Below are positions 52,548 through 62,459 of a stretch of DNA of 64,000 bases, in pieces; within the stretch, counting starts at the first letter, position 1; each line of letters opens with the position of its first letter. Source of the DNA: Mesorhizobium sp. M9A.F.Ca.ET.002.03.1.2 (GTDB lineage Bacteria > Pseudomonadota > Alphaproteobacteria > Rhizobiales > Rhizobiaceae); contig NZ_CP034443.1 of assembly GCF_003952365.1 (NCBI RefSeq), forward strand, positions 2,411,001 to 2,475,000, in the 5' to 3' direction. The notes under the pieces were generated by a model. The model saw only the letters and a list, made by a program, of their open reading frames with translations, had not been told where the DNA came from and searched no databases. Both the position numbers and the translations under genes were made by a program.

Positions 52548-54029
52548 TCAGGCCGTCGCCGCTAGTGGTCTGATCCCAAACTCGGCCGCGTAAAGTGCGC
52601 TGACTGCGGTCTCGATATAGTCATGGGCATAGGCGTCGGTTGCGCGCAGTCCAGCTCGCGAGAGTTGTTCCTTCGGGCGATTTCCGATCTTGGCGCATAG
52701 CACTATGTGTATGCCTTCCAGCGCAGCGATGACGCCCTCGAGGATGGCGTCTTCGCCCCCGCCTCCGAGGCAATACCGCTCGACCTTCCGATGCCCGACC
52801 AAGCTGATCCCTCTAGGCGAGACTTCATAAACTTGGAATTCCTTCGCGTGGCCGAAGTGTTCGTTGACGCGTCCACCTCCCTTAGTGGCCACCGCAACCA
52901 GAAGCGACTTTTCGGAGTCTGTTGCCTTGACCATACCGATGGCTTCGCTCCTCGCCGCCTCATGATCACGGCGCTCGTGTGCGACCACCTGCCGATAGGC
53001 CTGACGCTTGCCAGCCTCGTAGGTGACACCGTCGGGAATCCCGTCCAGCGTGAATTCCTGGCCACGATCTTCACCGAGCAGGCCGACAGCATCTGCCCGG
53101 CACTGCCGGCAGTGGCGCATCAACTTGGCGCCACCTTCAAGTCGATCCTGAAGAGCCATCATCTCCATTGCCGTTGGGCCGCGCTGCCCGATGAGTCCGT
53201 AGTGGGTGCCGTGCGCCGGGTCCGAAATCAGAGGCATCACGTTGTGCAGGAACGCGCCCCGCTCCTTCACCATTTTGTTCACCTCAAACAGGTGCTGGTC
53301 GTTCACTCCAGGAATCATCACCGAGTTGATTTTGGTGAGGATGCCGCGCGCGCTCAGCATCTCCAGGCCCAGCATCTGCCGCGCGTGCAAGATTCGAGCC
53401 GCTTCGATGCCGAAGTAGCGGCGATTTTCATAAAAGATCCAAGGATAGATCTTTGCGCCGACTTCCGGGTCGACCATGTTGATGGTGATCGTCACGTGAT
53501 CAACATTCATTTCGGCAAGCTCGGCGACATGGTCCGGCAGCACGAGCCCGTTGGTGGAGACACACAGCTTTATGTCGGGAATTTCCCTGATGACGCGGTC
53601 GAACGTTGCCTTCGTTTTCTCCCAATCGTAACAGGCATCCCCCGGCCCAGCGATGCCAAGAACCGAAAGCTGCGGAACTTCGTTGGCAACCGCGATGACC
53701 TTGCGTAGCGCTTGGTCGGGCGTCAGCTTCTCAGACACAACGCCAGGCCGGCTCTCGTTGGCGCAATCGTATTTGCGATTGCAGTAGTTGCACTGGACAT
53801 TGCAAGCCGGCGCGACCGCCACATGCATACGCGCGAAATAGTGATGCGCTTCCTCCGAAAAGCAGGGGTGATCCTTGATCTTGTCCCAAATAGCCGGATC
53901 CACATCGCCCGGGCTGGTCGGCGACGAGCCGTAGGAGGACGGTGCGCAGCCACCGGATTTCGCGGCTGCCAGAAAACCCTCGGATGTCGTGCTGGTCGGC
54001 CCCTCAATCGAAACTGTCGGTGAGGACAT
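52548..54029 (-). CDS. nifB: NifB FeMo-cofactor core synthase
   Basis: 493 residues. Radical-SAM enzyme that makes the [8Fe-9S-C] NifB-co. SAM cluster motif C-x3-C-x2-C at Cys76, Cys80 and Cys83 (CNVQCNYC), with further conserved Cys (CRQCRADAVGLLGED). The C-terminal NafY/NifX-like domain begins near residue 370 (LLVAVATKGGGRVNEHFGHA). Start MSSPTVSIEGP; a longer in-frame start overlaps the promoter. First gene after a NifA/sigma54 promoter. Confidence 0.97.
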   Translation of the reverse strand: MSSPTVSIEGPTSTTSEGFLAAAKSGGCAPSSYGSSPTSPGDVDPAIWDKIKDHPCFSEEAHHYFARMHVAVAPACNVQCNYCNRKYDCANESRPGVVSEKLTPDQALRKVIAVANEVPQLSVLGIAGPGDACYDWEKTKATFDRVIREIPDIKLCVSTNGLVLPDHVAELAEMNVDHVTITINMVDPEVGAKIYPWIFYENRRYFGIEAARILHARQMLGLEMLSARGILTKINSVMIPGVNDQHLFEVNKMVKERGAFLHNVMPLISDPAHGTHYGLIGQRGPTAMEMMALQDRLEGGAKLMRHCRQCRADAVGLLGEDRGQEFTLDGIPDGVTYEAGKRQAYRQVVAHERRDHEAARSEAIGMVKATDSEKSLLVAVATKGGGRVNEHFGHAKEFQVYEVSPRGISLVGHRKVERYCLGGGGEDAILEGVIAALEGIHIVLCAKIGNRPKEQLSRAGLRATDAYAHDYIETAVSALYAAEFGIRPLAATA

Positions 54030-54066
54030 CAAACGGCTCCGTTGCTGGTAACGTCGCGGTTCAAGA

Positions 54067-54082
54067 TGCAAGAGCCATACCA
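54067..54082 (-). promoter_or_regulatory. Sigma54 promoter of nifB
   Basis: On the minus strand TGGTAT-GGCTC-TTGCA, a -24/-12 element 38 bases before the nifB start. Confidence 0.75.
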
Positions 54083-54153
54083 ACTTAAAAAAGCGGCTTC
54101 AGTTCACTATTTGGGTCGATGTCGGATTGTGTGAGGCCGGCGCGACACAATTT

Positions 54154-54169
54154 TGTCCTGCTTGCGACA
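54154..54169. promoter_or_regulatory. NifA upstream activator sequence for nifB
   Basis: TGT-CCTGCTTGCG-ACA, perfect TGT-N10-ACA, 72 bases upstream of the -24 element. Confidence 0.75.
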
Positions 54170-54249
54170 GTGCAAGTCCAAATCCGTTCAGAAGCACAAA
54201 GCACTCCTTGTCGCGCAGAGGGCGCGCAAGACCACTGGCCTGACGATTG

Positions 54250-54690
54250 GCTCATCAGGCTCTTAGAATTTCCTTCACCTCGATACTATGCCGGCGTATC
54301 GCCTAGCCGACTTGTCGCGGCGTGAGGCGGAGAATTCGAGCCGCATTAGCCTGAACCCAGCCGGCCTTCTCCATTGTGTCGATCAGCCGGTCACGCTCCG
54401 TCCGTCGCGGTCCCAGCGCCGGTCCGGCCGTATCGTTAGAATCGCAACCGGCTATCTCGTGTTCAGGGGCGCCGATGCGCCTAACCGGCTTCGTGCTGGG
54501 CCGTGAGAGCTCGTCGATGCCATTGCCACGTTCCGAAAGATTGGTTCCTTCCAGAGGAGAACGCGCAAGTGTGGCTGTTCTTTACACGCTAGTTCTCCAG
54601 CTCGCGGACGTTGCCGCGGAAATAGCATTGCGAGATCAGCTCAACTGCCGACGGCGTAAAGCCATGGTTCTCCATATTTCAAAAGTAAGC
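54250..54690 (-). pseudogene. nifA: nifA remnant upstream of nifB
   Basis: Minus strand: GFTPSAVELISQCYFRGNVR followed by ELEN (end of the AAA+ domain) then a stop. After a deleted linker comes DRLIDTMEKAGWVQANAARI followed by LRLTPRQVG-stop-AIRRHSIEVKEIL, the NifA HTH, with a TAG where Tyr or a similar residue is expected. The remainder is lost. This is the usual nifA position before nifB, so the first nifA has decayed while the copy at 48262 persists. Confidence 0.75.
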
Positions 54691-54859
54691 GCTGTGTCCT
54701 TCCAGGAGTGCCCGCGATCTGTGGGCCTGCCGATTCTGAGGTGGATCGGAGATCGGCTTGTGTCTGAACTTGAACTTTACGATTGACCCTGAGCGGCAGC
54801 CTCGCGTTTCAAGGTGATCAACGGCGCTGTTAGTCGGCAGGCATTGGTCGATGGACGAC

Positions 54860-55065
54860 AAGGGACGGAGTCATCGCCGAGACCCTGGGGCCGAACGTGG
54901 TGATCTCGGAGGTTGCCCGGCGCTACGGGCTGCGGCCGCGGCGGAACGCTCGCAAGCTTGCGACGTCGGCAGGACAGGCCACTCCCGCCTTTGTTCCGGT
55001 GGTGGTTTCGGTGGCGCCACCGGAACGACCCGTTGGGCCTACATCCGTGCACCAGAACTCAAGGC
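54860..55065 (+). mobile_element. IS66-family OrfA remnant
   Basis: Reading VIAETLGPNVVISEVARRYG then ARKLATSAGQATPAFVPVVV, the HTH region and linker of IS66 OrfA. Start and end are missing. Confidence 0.65.
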
Positions 55066-55108
55066 CGCGGCCTGAGAATCGGCCGCCGCTCACCCTTTAC
55101 TTGGTTCC

Positions 55109-55825
55109 TCAGCCGACAGCGCTAAGAAGGAGAGCAACTTCCGTCGGTGCGAGGATCATTGCGTCGTGGCCAGTGGCGAGTTCCTGCCACGCCCAGCCAT
55201 CCTGCTTCGCGACCCATTCTCGCGCTCCCGCCATCGGCGGGTGGAGTGGATTAGTGCAGACGACATAGGTTCGGGGCCTGCCGTTGCCGAGCGGGTGCTC
55301 GAGCTTAAGTCCGCTTTCGTAGGTGCCTGCCGGATGCGGTGTTATCCGGCGCCGCACCCAGTCCGTGAGCGAGTGTCCCTCGGGAATGCCGAATGCTGTT
55401 GGCGGCGGAGTCGGCATGAAGATACCCCGTCCTTCCTCCGCAACCAATTTTCGACGGGCGGCGACGATGTCGGGGGGCATGGTGCTGAATACACTTTGAC
55501 CGCTCTCGACGATGGCGCCGTCGAGATAAACGAGATGGCTGATATGGTCGGGTATCCGGTCGGCGGCGCCGGTGATGCTGATGCCGCCTAGACTGTGACC
55601 GACAAGGATCACATCGCTCAGCTCTTCCGTCACAATGTGGTTGACGATGTCGGTCACGAATGTGTCGGGCGTGATGTCCTTGCACAGCAAATGTGCGCGT
55701 TCGCCGACACCTGTCTGGGTCGGCGTGGTCACGTGGTATCCCATCTTGCGAAGATTGGCGGCCACGTCCCGCCAACACCATCCGCCATGCCAGGCACCAT
55801 GCACTAGCACATACGTCTTTGTCAT
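55109..55825 (-). CDS. Alpha/beta-hydrolase (esterase-like)
   Basis: 238 residues of the salicylate-esterase/hydroxynitrile-lyase-like alpha/beta-hydrolase group: oxyanion region VLVHGAWHGGWCW, nucleophile Ser in VGHSLGG, and the catalytic His in TGHDAMI. Start MTKTYVLVHGAW. Lies about 270 bases after fixX, same strand, but no promoter or coupling was seen. Substrate unknown. Intact. Confidence 0.8.
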   Translation of the reverse strand: MTKTYVLVHGAWHGGWCWRDVAANLRKMGYHVTTPTQTGVGERAHLLCKDITPDTFVTDIVNHIVTEELSDVILVGHSLGGISITGAADRIPDHISHLVYLDGAIVESGQSVFSTMPPDIVAARRKLVAEEGRGIFMPTPPPTAFGIPEGHSLTDWVRRRITPHPAGTYESGLKLEHPLGNGRPRTYVVCTNPLHPPMAGAREWVAKQDGWAWQELATGHDAMILAPTEVALLLSAVG

Positions 55826-56091
55826 GGGTTGTGCCGTTCCACTTGCTCACCGGCCGTTGTGGCTGCCATCCGGCACGATGGCCGGACGTTGTCCCAAAGG
55901 GGCTCGACCACGTGACCGGTGGTAAGTCCGGCGCACAGGGCACCGCCGTGGCCTGAGGACACCGCTAACGAGTCGAGGAAATTTGAATTGCGAAAGGCCA
56001 ATATTCACTAGCTCTTTGCAAGTGGATGGAGAGGCTCATGGTGTGCCGCAGTTGCTCGCTGCCGGCATGCTCTTGGCACGGTCCCGGCTGA

Positions 56092-56391
56092 TCATCCGAA
56101 CTTGAACAGGACACCAAAGCCGCCGCGCGGATAGTTCCACTCGATGTCGCCGCCTTTCTCGCACAATATCCGGCAGGTGCCGCATTCCATGCAGCCGTCG
56201 GCGGTGATCTCGACTTGACCCTTGTCATTCAACTCATAGCATTTCGCTGGACAGACGTAGGTCAACGCAAGCAAGTTCGCGCTTGGCTTGTCGTGCGGTC
56301 GCACTATAATATGGGGGCGGCCGGAATCGACCAGATAGCGGTTCTGGTAAAGCTTGTCCTCGACACGAACCTTCGTCACTGCGATCGTCAT
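56092..56391 (-). CDS. fixX: FixX ferredoxin-like protein
   Basis: 99 residues with one ferredoxin-type cluster motif ([11 protein letters not shown] plus Cys in [10 protein letters not shown]). Accepts electrons from FixC in the FixABCX electron-bifurcating complex that supplies nitrogenase with low-potential electrons. Twelve bases after fixC. Confidence 0.95.
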   Translation of the reverse strand: MTIAVTKVRVEDKLYQNRYLVDSGRPHIIVRPHDKPSANLLALTYVCPAKCYELNDKGQVEITADGCMECGTCRILCEKGGDIEWNYPRGGFGVLFKFG

Positions 56392-56403
56392 CTTGTACCC
56401 TCT

Positions 56404-57708
56404 TCAGCGCCATGCCAATGCCAGGCGGACCGCGTCGCTGACCAACCCCCAGCGCGAGCGCGCGTTGATGAAGGCGGCCGTGGTGTTCTTTTCCTTCTCG
56501 ATCTTCGGCGTGCCGTCGACACGCATGAAGTTCTGAGCGGCATGCGACATCAACCGCGGATAGCTGTCAAAAAAGTTGCTGGAATTGGTGTGGAGTAAGG
56601 CTGGCATGTCCTTGTATTTCTTAAGATCCTTGATCACAAAGGAGTCATCCAGCATCGTCTTGTAGAGCGCAAGGTTCGCTTTGGTCATAGGACCGTTGCG
56701 GCTTTTGACTTTGATGATCGCCTCAGCCGCGACACGACCCGAGGTCATGGCAAGGTTCGAACCCTCACGGTGAATGGCATTGTTCAGTTGCGCTGCGTCG
56801 CCGACGATGACCCAACCGTCGCCGAAGAGCTGCGGAATGGCCCTGTAACCACCTTCGGGGATAAGATGGGCGGCATATTCTTTCACCTCCGAGCCAGCGA
56901 TCAGCGGCCGGATCGAAGGATGGTTTTTCATCGCATCTAGGAGGGCGGACGGGCTCTCCATCGTCGCGGCGAAATCCGAGACCAGGCAGCCGATGCCGAG
57001 TGAAATCGACTCCTTGTTGGTGTAAAGGAAGCCGAGCCCGGCCATGCTGCGAGAGATCGTGCCCACGGCCTCGATTACGCAGCCTTCATCGCCCTTGACA
57101 CCGAACCGCTGGCCAATGACCTCTTCGGGCAAGAAATGCATTTCCTTGACGGCAAGCGCCACGGTCTCCGGCTTCGGCATCTCGCGCAGGCCTGCGCGAG
57201 TGCCAAGCAATCCCGACACCCCTTCTGCGAGAACGACCACATTCGCGAAGACCACTCCGCCAGCCCGGTCTGTGCGGACGCCGATCACCTTGCCATTGCC
57301 ATCACGGACGAGTTCCGTCGCGGTCGTCTCACACAGGACCGTCGCGCCAGCCTCGCGCACCTTGCGGGAAAACCATTTGTCGAACTGGGCGCGGATGATC
57401 GTGTAGCGGTTGGGTTTCGCCTCATTGAAGTCGTCCGACCGGTAATGAATTCCGGTGTGAGACGTGTCGTCCATCACCCAAAGTCGCTGTTCGACCAGGT
57501 GCCGCTCGAGGGGCGCATCATCCCGGAAGTCCGGGATGATCTTCTCCAGCATGTTCGCGTACATTATGGCACCCTGGACGTTCTTAGAGCCCGGATATTC
57601 CCCGCGCTCCAACTGCAGTACCTTCAGCCCCTGGCTTGCCAAAGTGTAAGCAGCTGCGTTTCCGGACATGCCGGCTCCGACCACAATGGCATCGAATTGT
57701 TCAATCAT
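56404..57708 (-). CDS. fixC: FixC FAD-dependent quinone oxidoreductase
   Basis: 434 residues, ETF:quinone oxidoreductase-like, with FAD motif [20 protein letters not shown] at the N-terminus. Membrane-associated component of FixABCX. Start [10 protein letters not shown]; the few upstream codons overlap the fixB end. Intact. Confidence 0.95.
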   Translation of the reverse strand: MIEQFDAIVVGAGMSGNAAAYTLASQGLKVLQLERGEYPGSKNVQGAIMYANMLEKIIPDFRDDAPLERHLVEQRLWVMDDTSHTGIHYRSDDFNEAKPNRYTIIRAQFDKWFSRKVREAGATVLCETTATELVRDGNGKVIGVRTDRAGGVVFANVVVLAEGVSGLLGTRAGLREMPKPETVALAVKEMHFLPEEVIGQRFGVKGDEGCVIEAVGTISRSMAGLGFLYTNKESISLGIGCLVSDFAATMESPSALLDAMKNHPSIRPLIAGSEVKEYAAHLIPEGGYRAIPQLFGDGWVIVGDAAQLNNAIHREGSNLAMTSGRVAAEAIIKVKSRNGPMTKANLALYKTMLDDSFVIKDLKKYKDMPALLHTNSSNFFDSYPRLMSHAAQNFMRVDGTPKIEKEKNTTAAFINARSRWGLVSDAVRLALAWR

Positions 57709-57718
57709 GTCCTCTCCC

Positions 57719-58828
57719 TCAACTCGCAAGCTTGTCTCGACTGTGCGGCGACAGCCGCCGGGTGAAGGCTTCCGTCAGTGCGGGCAGGAAGCGGATTGCA
57801 TCCGTGACGATCCCGAGGTGGGCGAACTCGAAAATCGGCGCGTTCGGATCGGTGTTGATCGCGACGATGAGATCGGCCCCCTCGACCCCAACTCGGTGCT
57901 GGATGGCGCCGGAAATTCCGGCCGCGATGTAAAGCTTCGGTCGAATGGTCTTGCCAGTTTGGCCAATCTGCCGATCAGCCGGCATCCAGCCCTTCTGGAC
58001 CAAGGGGCGCGAACAGCCATGCTCGGCGCCGATCGCTCGGGCAAGTTTCTTCACAAGCTGAAGGTTCTCCGCCGCGCCGAGACCGAGGCCTCCCGCAACC
58101 ACGACATCCGCATAGGCAAGATTTGCCATTGCCGACTGGTTATCCGGCAGGAAGCCGAGGACTTTGGTGACGATATCGTCCTCAACGAGCGACAGCTTGT
58201 GCCGCATGACACGCCCGACCGGCTTATCCACCCGCTGCGGCATAGGCATGACCCTTGGTCGCACCGTCGCCATTTGCGGCCGGTAGTTTAGTGTATAGAT
58301 CGTACACAACAACGAGCCACCAAAAGTCGGACGGGTCGCGGCGAGTGAACCGTCGGAATCTACATCAAGTTCTGTGCAGTCGGCCGTGAGCCCCGTCTGC
58401 AGGGTCGTCGCTACCGAGCCCGCAAGATCCCTGCCCAGTGTGGTCGCGCCGAGAAGGAGGATTTCGGGTTTATGGGTATTGACCAGATCCGTGAGCGCCT
58501 TGGCGAACGGCTCGTTCCGGTAGTCGGCGAGCGGCGGCGCATCGACGATGTAGACAAGATCCGCCCCGTAAGCGAAGGCCTCGGCAACAGCGTCCTCGAC
58601 CATCTCGCCCGGCGGTCCCAGCACGACGCCCGCGAGCTGGACTTCAAGCTTGTCGGCTAATTTGCGGCCTTCACCCAGCAGTTCGAATGATACAGGATGC
58701 ACATTGCCGCGTTCGAGCTCGAGGAAGACCCACACGTGCCGGTAGTCTTTGAAACGGTCGGGAAGTTCTTTCTTTACACCGGAACGGCCGGGGGCGAGGC
58801 GAGGGGTAGCTTGGCTTGCGGTCGACAT
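57719..58828 (-). CDS. fixB: FixB electron-transfer flavoprotein alpha subunit
   Basis: 369 residues, ETF-alpha-like with the C-terminal FAD domain ([20 protein letters not shown] and [16 protein letters not shown]). Pairs with FixA. Start [14 protein letters not shown], 16 bases after fixA. Intact. Confidence 0.95.
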   Translation of the reverse strand: MSTASQATPRLAPGRSGVKKELPDRFKDYRHVWVFLELERGNVHPVSFELLGEGRKLADKLEVQLAGVVLGPPGEMVEDAVAEAFAYGADLVYIVDAPPLADYRNEPFAKALTDLVNTHKPEILLLGATTLGRDLAGSVATTLQTGLTADCTELDVDSDGSLAATRPTFGGSLLCTIYTLNYRPQMATVRPRVMPMPQRVDKPVGRVMRHKLSLVEDDIVTKVLGFLPDNQSAMANLAYADVVVAGGLGLGAAENLQLVKKLARAIGAEHGCSRPLVQKGWMPADRQIGQTGKTIRPKLYIAAGISGAIQHRVGVEGADLIVAINTDPNAPIFEFAHLGIVTDAIRFLPALTEAFTRRLSPHSRDKLAS

Positions 58829-58844
58829 TTTCTGCTCCTGGCCG

Positions 58845-59696
58845 TCACGTGCCGCTGTTGAAGGCCAACTCATGTTCCAGCGCCGGCCGGCGGGTTAAGA
58901 TATTGGCGATGAGTTCATCGGCGATGTCCTGCAAGCACTTTTCCGCGGTGTCGATCTGCGCCGCGCTTTCTGCCCGTGCGGTGGGGGCGAAAACACGCTT
59001 GACGACTGTCGGCGAGCCACGCAGACCGCACCGGGTGAGATCATCAATGCCGGCGTCGGCTGCAGTCCACTTCACGACTTGGCTGCGCGCCGCGCAAAGA
59101 GCCTGCTGGAGCGAGCCCCGGCGGATTTCGTTGGTGTCTTCCAGCATGGTAATGAGGCAAGGGAGTCTGCTCTTCAGCAACTGGGTGCCGCCTTCGGCGC
59201 GACGCGCGACTTCGATCTCGCGCGTTTTGAGATCGATGGAGGCAATCTTCGCGACATAGGTAAGTTGCGATAGATCCAGGCGCTTGGCTATGCCGGGTCC
59301 GACCTGGGCGGTATCGCCGTCAATCGTCTGCTTGCCGGTGAAGACGATGTCCGGCCTGCCGAAAGTCTCCCCAATTTTTGCGATTGCTTGCGAAAGAGCA
59401 AAGGAGGTCGCCAGCGTATCGGATCCGGCAAAATAGCGGTCCGTCAAGAGAACTGCTCGGTCAGCACCGTAACCGAGCGCCTTTCGCAGCGAGTCCTCCG
59501 CCATGGGCGGACCCATTGTGAGCACAGTAACCTCGCCACCATGAACGTCGCGCAGTTTGAGCGCTTCTTCGAGGGCGAACAGGTCGTAGGGATTGATGAT
59601 GGTCGGCACACCCTGACGCATGATCGTGTTCGTCACCGGGTGGACGCGGATCTGTGCCGAATCCGGCACCTGCTTGATGCAGATTACGATGTGCAT
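58845..59696 (-). CDS. fixA: FixA electron-transfer flavoprotein beta subunit
   Basis: 283 residues, ETF-beta-like ([20 protein letters not shown], with ETF signature [20 protein letters not shown]). FAD-binding partner of FixB. Start at [10 protein letters not shown]; upstream in-frame codons reach into the promoter. First gene of fixABCX behind its own NifA/sigma54 promoter. Confidence 0.95.
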   Translation of the reverse strand: MHIVICIKQVPDSAQIRVHPVTNTIMRQGVPTIINPYDLFALEEALKLRDVHGGEVTVLTMGPPMAEDSLRKALGYGADRAVLLTDRYFAGSDTLATSFALSQAIAKIGETFGRPDIVFTGKQTIDGDTAQVGPGIAKRLDLSQLTYVAKIASIDLKTREIEVARRAEGGTQLLKSRLPCLITMLEDTNEIRRGSLQQALCAARSQVVKWTAADAGIDDLTRCGLRGSPTVVKRVFAPTARAESAAQIDTAEKCLQDIADELIANILTRRPALEHELAFNSGT

Positions 59697-59752
59697 TGGC
59701 GATTTCTCTAAGCTCCCAGTCCGGATGCGTGCTTGGCGGTTCACCTCATGCC

Positions 59753-59768
59753 TGCATCGTTCATGCCA
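59753..59768 (-). promoter_or_regulatory. Sigma54 promoter of fixABCX
   Basis: Minus strand TGGCATG-AACG-ATGCA; -24 GG and -12 GC are kept, with A for T at the first -12 position. 57 bases before fixA. Confidence 0.65.
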
Positions 59769-59839
59769 AGTCTTCTTCCTGCCTCTATTCCAGAAGGTGG
59801 CTTCGTTTGCTTCCGAGGAGGCGTCATGAGGACTGGATT

Positions 59840-59855
59840 TGTCGACTTCTCGACA
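59840..59855. promoter_or_regulatory. NifA upstream activator sequence for fixABCX
   Basis: TGT-CGACTTCTCG-ACA, exact TGT-N10-ACA, 71 bases upstream of the -24 element and just past the nifW stop. Confidence 0.75.
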
Positions 59856-59883
59856 TTGTCGCGCCGCAGCCGTGTCGGGCTCA

Positions 59884-60261
59884 TTACTTTCCGAACCGCT
59901 TCAGTGCAGAGTCGAGAGGGACGAAGGCGCGGCCAGGTGCGGCACATATGTTTGGATCGTGGTCCCTTAGCACCTTGAACACACGTTGCGTGAGCGGCGA
60001 GGAAGTCGCGAAATCTTCGTAGGCGCGTTCCAGCTTGGCGCGTACCCGCGCGGCGATTACCTGGTCAGGCAGACCGGAGAAATCTTCTTCGGCAAGGTAT
60101 TGGCCCACGCGCTTCATGATATGGAGCCGCGAGACATTCATCACTTTCGGGTCGTAGGAGACGCCAAGGCAGGCGAAGAAGTCCTCCGCAGCCGACAGCC
60201 CCTTCAGTCGCGCCAGGATATCGGTGGGATCGATCGGGCGGCTGTCAGCGGAGCAGTTCAT
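59884..60261 (-). CDS. nifW: NifW nitrogenase-stabilising protein
   Basis: 125 residues matching NifW (ILARLKGLSAAEDFFACLGV, NVSRLHIMKRVGQYL and SPLTQRVFKVL). Protects or stabilises the MoFe protein. 180 bases after nifS; no separate promoter seen. Confidence 0.93.
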   Translation of the reverse strand: MNCSADSRPIDPTDILARLKGLSAAEDFFACLGVSYDPKVMNVSRLHIMKRVGQYLAEEDFSGLPDQVIAARVRAKLERAYEDFATSSPLTQRVFKVLRDHDPNICAAPGRAFVPLDSALKRFGK

Positions 60262-60441
60262 TGTATTCTCCCGGCACGAAATTGTGGTGTCGATGCGTTG
60301 GTGACATTGCTGACGGCGTGCCGACCTCTGGCACGGCGGCTGGGCAAGAGACTTGGCGATCTCAAGCTTTTCTGAAGTGGTGAAGGCGACCCCGGGTTTG
60401 ACCGCTCTCCATTGCGCAGGGTCGTCACGTTGAGGAAGACC

Positions 60442-61653
60442 TCACGGCTCGTCGGCTATTGTGCCGCTCGGACCCGGGCCGGAATGAAGCTGTTCTGCAC
60501 CTCGCCCGCACAGTCCAGCACTGGGAACGGCCCGTAGCTTCTCGGTGATCGCAGGCAGGACCTCAAGCACGCGGTCTACGTCATCTTCGCCGTTGTCACG
60601 CGACAAGGAGAAGCGGACTGCCCCACATGCCGCGTTCATAGCGATCAGAACATGGCTCGGTTCCAGTGAGCCAGAGGCACAGGCGGACCCGGCGGAACAG
60701 GCGATTCCCAGCCGGCTCAAGACAATTGGGATTGCATCGCCTTCGATACCTTCGAATCCAATGTTTGCAGTGTTTGGCAATCGCTCTTGCGGATCGCCGT
60801 TGATGGATGTGTTTGGGATGCGCTGGATGATCCCGTTCTCAAGGCGGTCGCGCAACCATTTTATTCGTTTTGTCTCGTCCATGAATTTCAAGGCGAGTTC
60901 GGCCGCCATGCCCAGTCCGACTATGCCGGGTGTGTTTTCAGTGCCTGCACGCCGGTCGCGCTCTTGGTGCCCACCCTTGATCATGGAGGAGAAGCGCACG
61001 CCACGTCTTACATAAAGCGCGCCTATCCCCTTTGGACCATGCAGCTTGTGGGCGGAGAGCGACAGCATGTCGATCGCGGTCGATTTCAGCTCAATCGGAA
61101 GCCTTCCGACCGCCTGCACTGCATCAGTGTGGAAAAGCGCGCCGACTTCCCTGGCTAGATCGGCAAGCTTAACCACGGGAAAGATCGTACCGGTCTCATT
61201 GTTCGCCCACATTATCGAGACGATTGCCACTTGTGGGGTGAGGGCGGTTCTGTAGGCGTCCAGGTCGAGCCGGCCGTGGTGATCGACTGGGATAATGTGC
61301 ACCTTGACGCCGCGCGTCTTTTCAAGGTGCGCGCACAACTTCAGAACGGCCGGATGTTCAACCGCGGAAGTCACTATTTCCGTTCGGTCGGGCATCACCT
61401 CCAGCGCCGAAAGGATGGCTGTACTGTCGCTTTCAGTCCCGCCCGAGGTGAAGATGATCTCGTCCTCGAATCCCGCGCCGATGAGGGCTTGCAACTGTTG
61501 CCTCGCCTTTCTCACGGCTTCAGCAACCGATGCGCCATAGGCGTGCATGGACGAATGATTGCCAAATTGCTCCGTAAAGAAAGGCAACATCGCTCCAACG
61601 ACTGCAGGATCAACCCGCGTCGTTGCGTTGTTGTCGAGATAGACAGGGCTCAT
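60442..61653 (-). CDS. nifS: NifS cysteine desulfurase
   Basis: 403 residues, PLP enzyme that mobilises sulfur from cysteine for nitrogenase Fe-S clusters. Start VYLDNNATTRVDP, PLP Lys in LSAHKLHGPKGIGALYV, catalytic Cys loop GIACSAGSACASGSLEPSHV. The C-terminal tail after about residue 380 is not conserved. Follows the nifU remnant by 13 bases. Intact. Confidence 0.95.
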   Translation of the reverse strand: MSPVYLDNNATTRVDPAVVGAMLPFFTEQFGNHSSMHAYGASVAEAVRKARQQLQALIGAGFEDEIIFTSGGTESDSTAILSALEVMPDRTEIVTSAVEHPAVLKLCAHLEKTRGVKVHIIPVDHHGRLDLDAYRTALTPQVAIVSIMWANNETGTIFPVVKLADLAREVGALFHTDAVQAVGRLPIELKSTAIDMLSLSAHKLHGPKGIGALYVRRGVRFSSMIKGGHQERDRRAGTENTPGIVGLGMAAELALKFMDETKRIKWLRDRLENGIIQRIPNTSINGDPQERLPNTANIGFEGIEGDAIPIVLSRLGIACSAGSACASGSLEPSHVLIAMNAACGAVRFSLSRDNGEDDVDRVLEVLPAITEKLRAVPSAGLCGRGAEQLHSGPGPSGTIADEP

Positions 61654-61666
61654 TGGGAGTGATCCT

Positions 61667-61984
61667 TCAACTGCTGAAATGATTCAAGGGTAGGCGGGCC
61701 ATTGAACCTCTGGCGCATATCGTATCTGGTAAGGTGGGCGGCCGGGCGAGCGATGGCTTGGCTGACCGGTCGCTGTCGACATTGCCCTTTGGTGGCGGCA
61801 TCCGCCGGGAATTCAGCTGTTTCGGGCAATTTTGTTTGCTTGCCCACGGCAACGATCGATGATCGCGATTTCGCGCATCACCGAACGCAATTGTTCCGGG
61901 CCGACAGTGCGTGTCGGCCGGTTCCAGAGCGCCGGCGGTTACCGGTTCGACGCAGTATTCCTTGGCGTCGCTATAGTCGAACAT
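61667..61984 (-). pseudogene. nifU: nifU remnant between iscN and nifS
   Basis: Starts MFDYSDAKEYCVEPVTAGAL, recognisable as the NifU N-terminus (MFDYS-K-K--F--P-NAGA), then diverges. The cluster-binding Cys residues, ferredoxin-type centre and C-terminal Nfu domain are not found in the 106 codons left, against about 290-310 in full NifU. Position between iscN and nifS is the normal nifU position. Confidence 0.6.
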
Positions 61985-62001
61985 AGCCTGTTCCCTCGCA
62001 A

Positions 62002-62322
62002 TCATTTGCAGGACTTGCCGCAGCCGCACGTCTCACGCGCATTGGGGTTATCGAAAACAAAGCCGGATGTTTCGAGCCCAGTGACGAAGTCCACGGTCAT
62101 GCCGGCGGCATGGGGTTGGGAGCCTCTATCCATGAACACCTTGAGCCCATCTCGCTCGATGATCGCATCGCCCTCACGTGAGACGCTCTCCAGGCCCATT
62201 GAGTATTGGAAGCCGGCGCAGCCGCCGGCATGGACCATGATGCGAAATCCTTCCGCCGGCTCGCTGGCGCGGTAAAGAGCGGCCTTGATGGCGGCAACAG
62301 CGTTGTCGGTGAGCGTAATCAT
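62002..62322 (-). CDS. iscN: IscA/HesB-type Fe-S assembly protein
   Basis: 106 residues of the A-type carrier family with the three conserved Cys (GGCAGFQY and CGCGKSCK). Start MITLTDNAVAAI behind GAGGAG. Lies at the head of the nifU'-nifS-nifW unit, as iscN does in other rhizobia, behind a NifA/sigma54-like promoter. Confidence 0.88.
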   Translation of the reverse strand: MITLTDNAVAAIKAALYRASEPAEGFRIMVHAGGCAGFQYSMGLESVSREGDAIIERDGLKVFMDRGSQPHAAGMTVDFVTGLETSGFVFDNPNARETCGCGKSCK

Positions 62323-62363
62323 GGCTCGATTTCTCCTCGGTCCGACGTTTTCGCGGATCATCT

Positions 62364-62379
62364 CGCATGGACCGTGCCA
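62364..62379 (-). promoter_or_regulatory. Sigma54-like promoter of iscN
   Basis: Minus strand TGGCACG-GTCC-ATGCG, keeping the invariant GG and GC. About 42 bases before iscN. Confidence 0.6.
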
Positions 62380-62443
62380 AAGGGAAGACGTGTCAAAAAC
62401 CGTAGGACATCCCGACGTCTCTTATGCTCGATTGCTGGGGAGA

Positions 62444-62459
62444 CGTCCGACAACCGACA
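62444..62459. promoter_or_regulatory. Near-consensus NifA site upstream of iscN
   Basis: Minus strand TGT-CGGTTGTCGG-ACG, one mismatch to TGT-N10-ACA, 65 bases upstream of the -24 element. Confidence 0.5.

Noticed and set aside
54130..54160. TTGTGT-N12-ACACAA-type palindrome upstream of nifB as NifA site
   Set aside because: Spacing is 12 rather than 10; the neighbouring exact TGT-N10-ACA at 54154-54169 is the better site.
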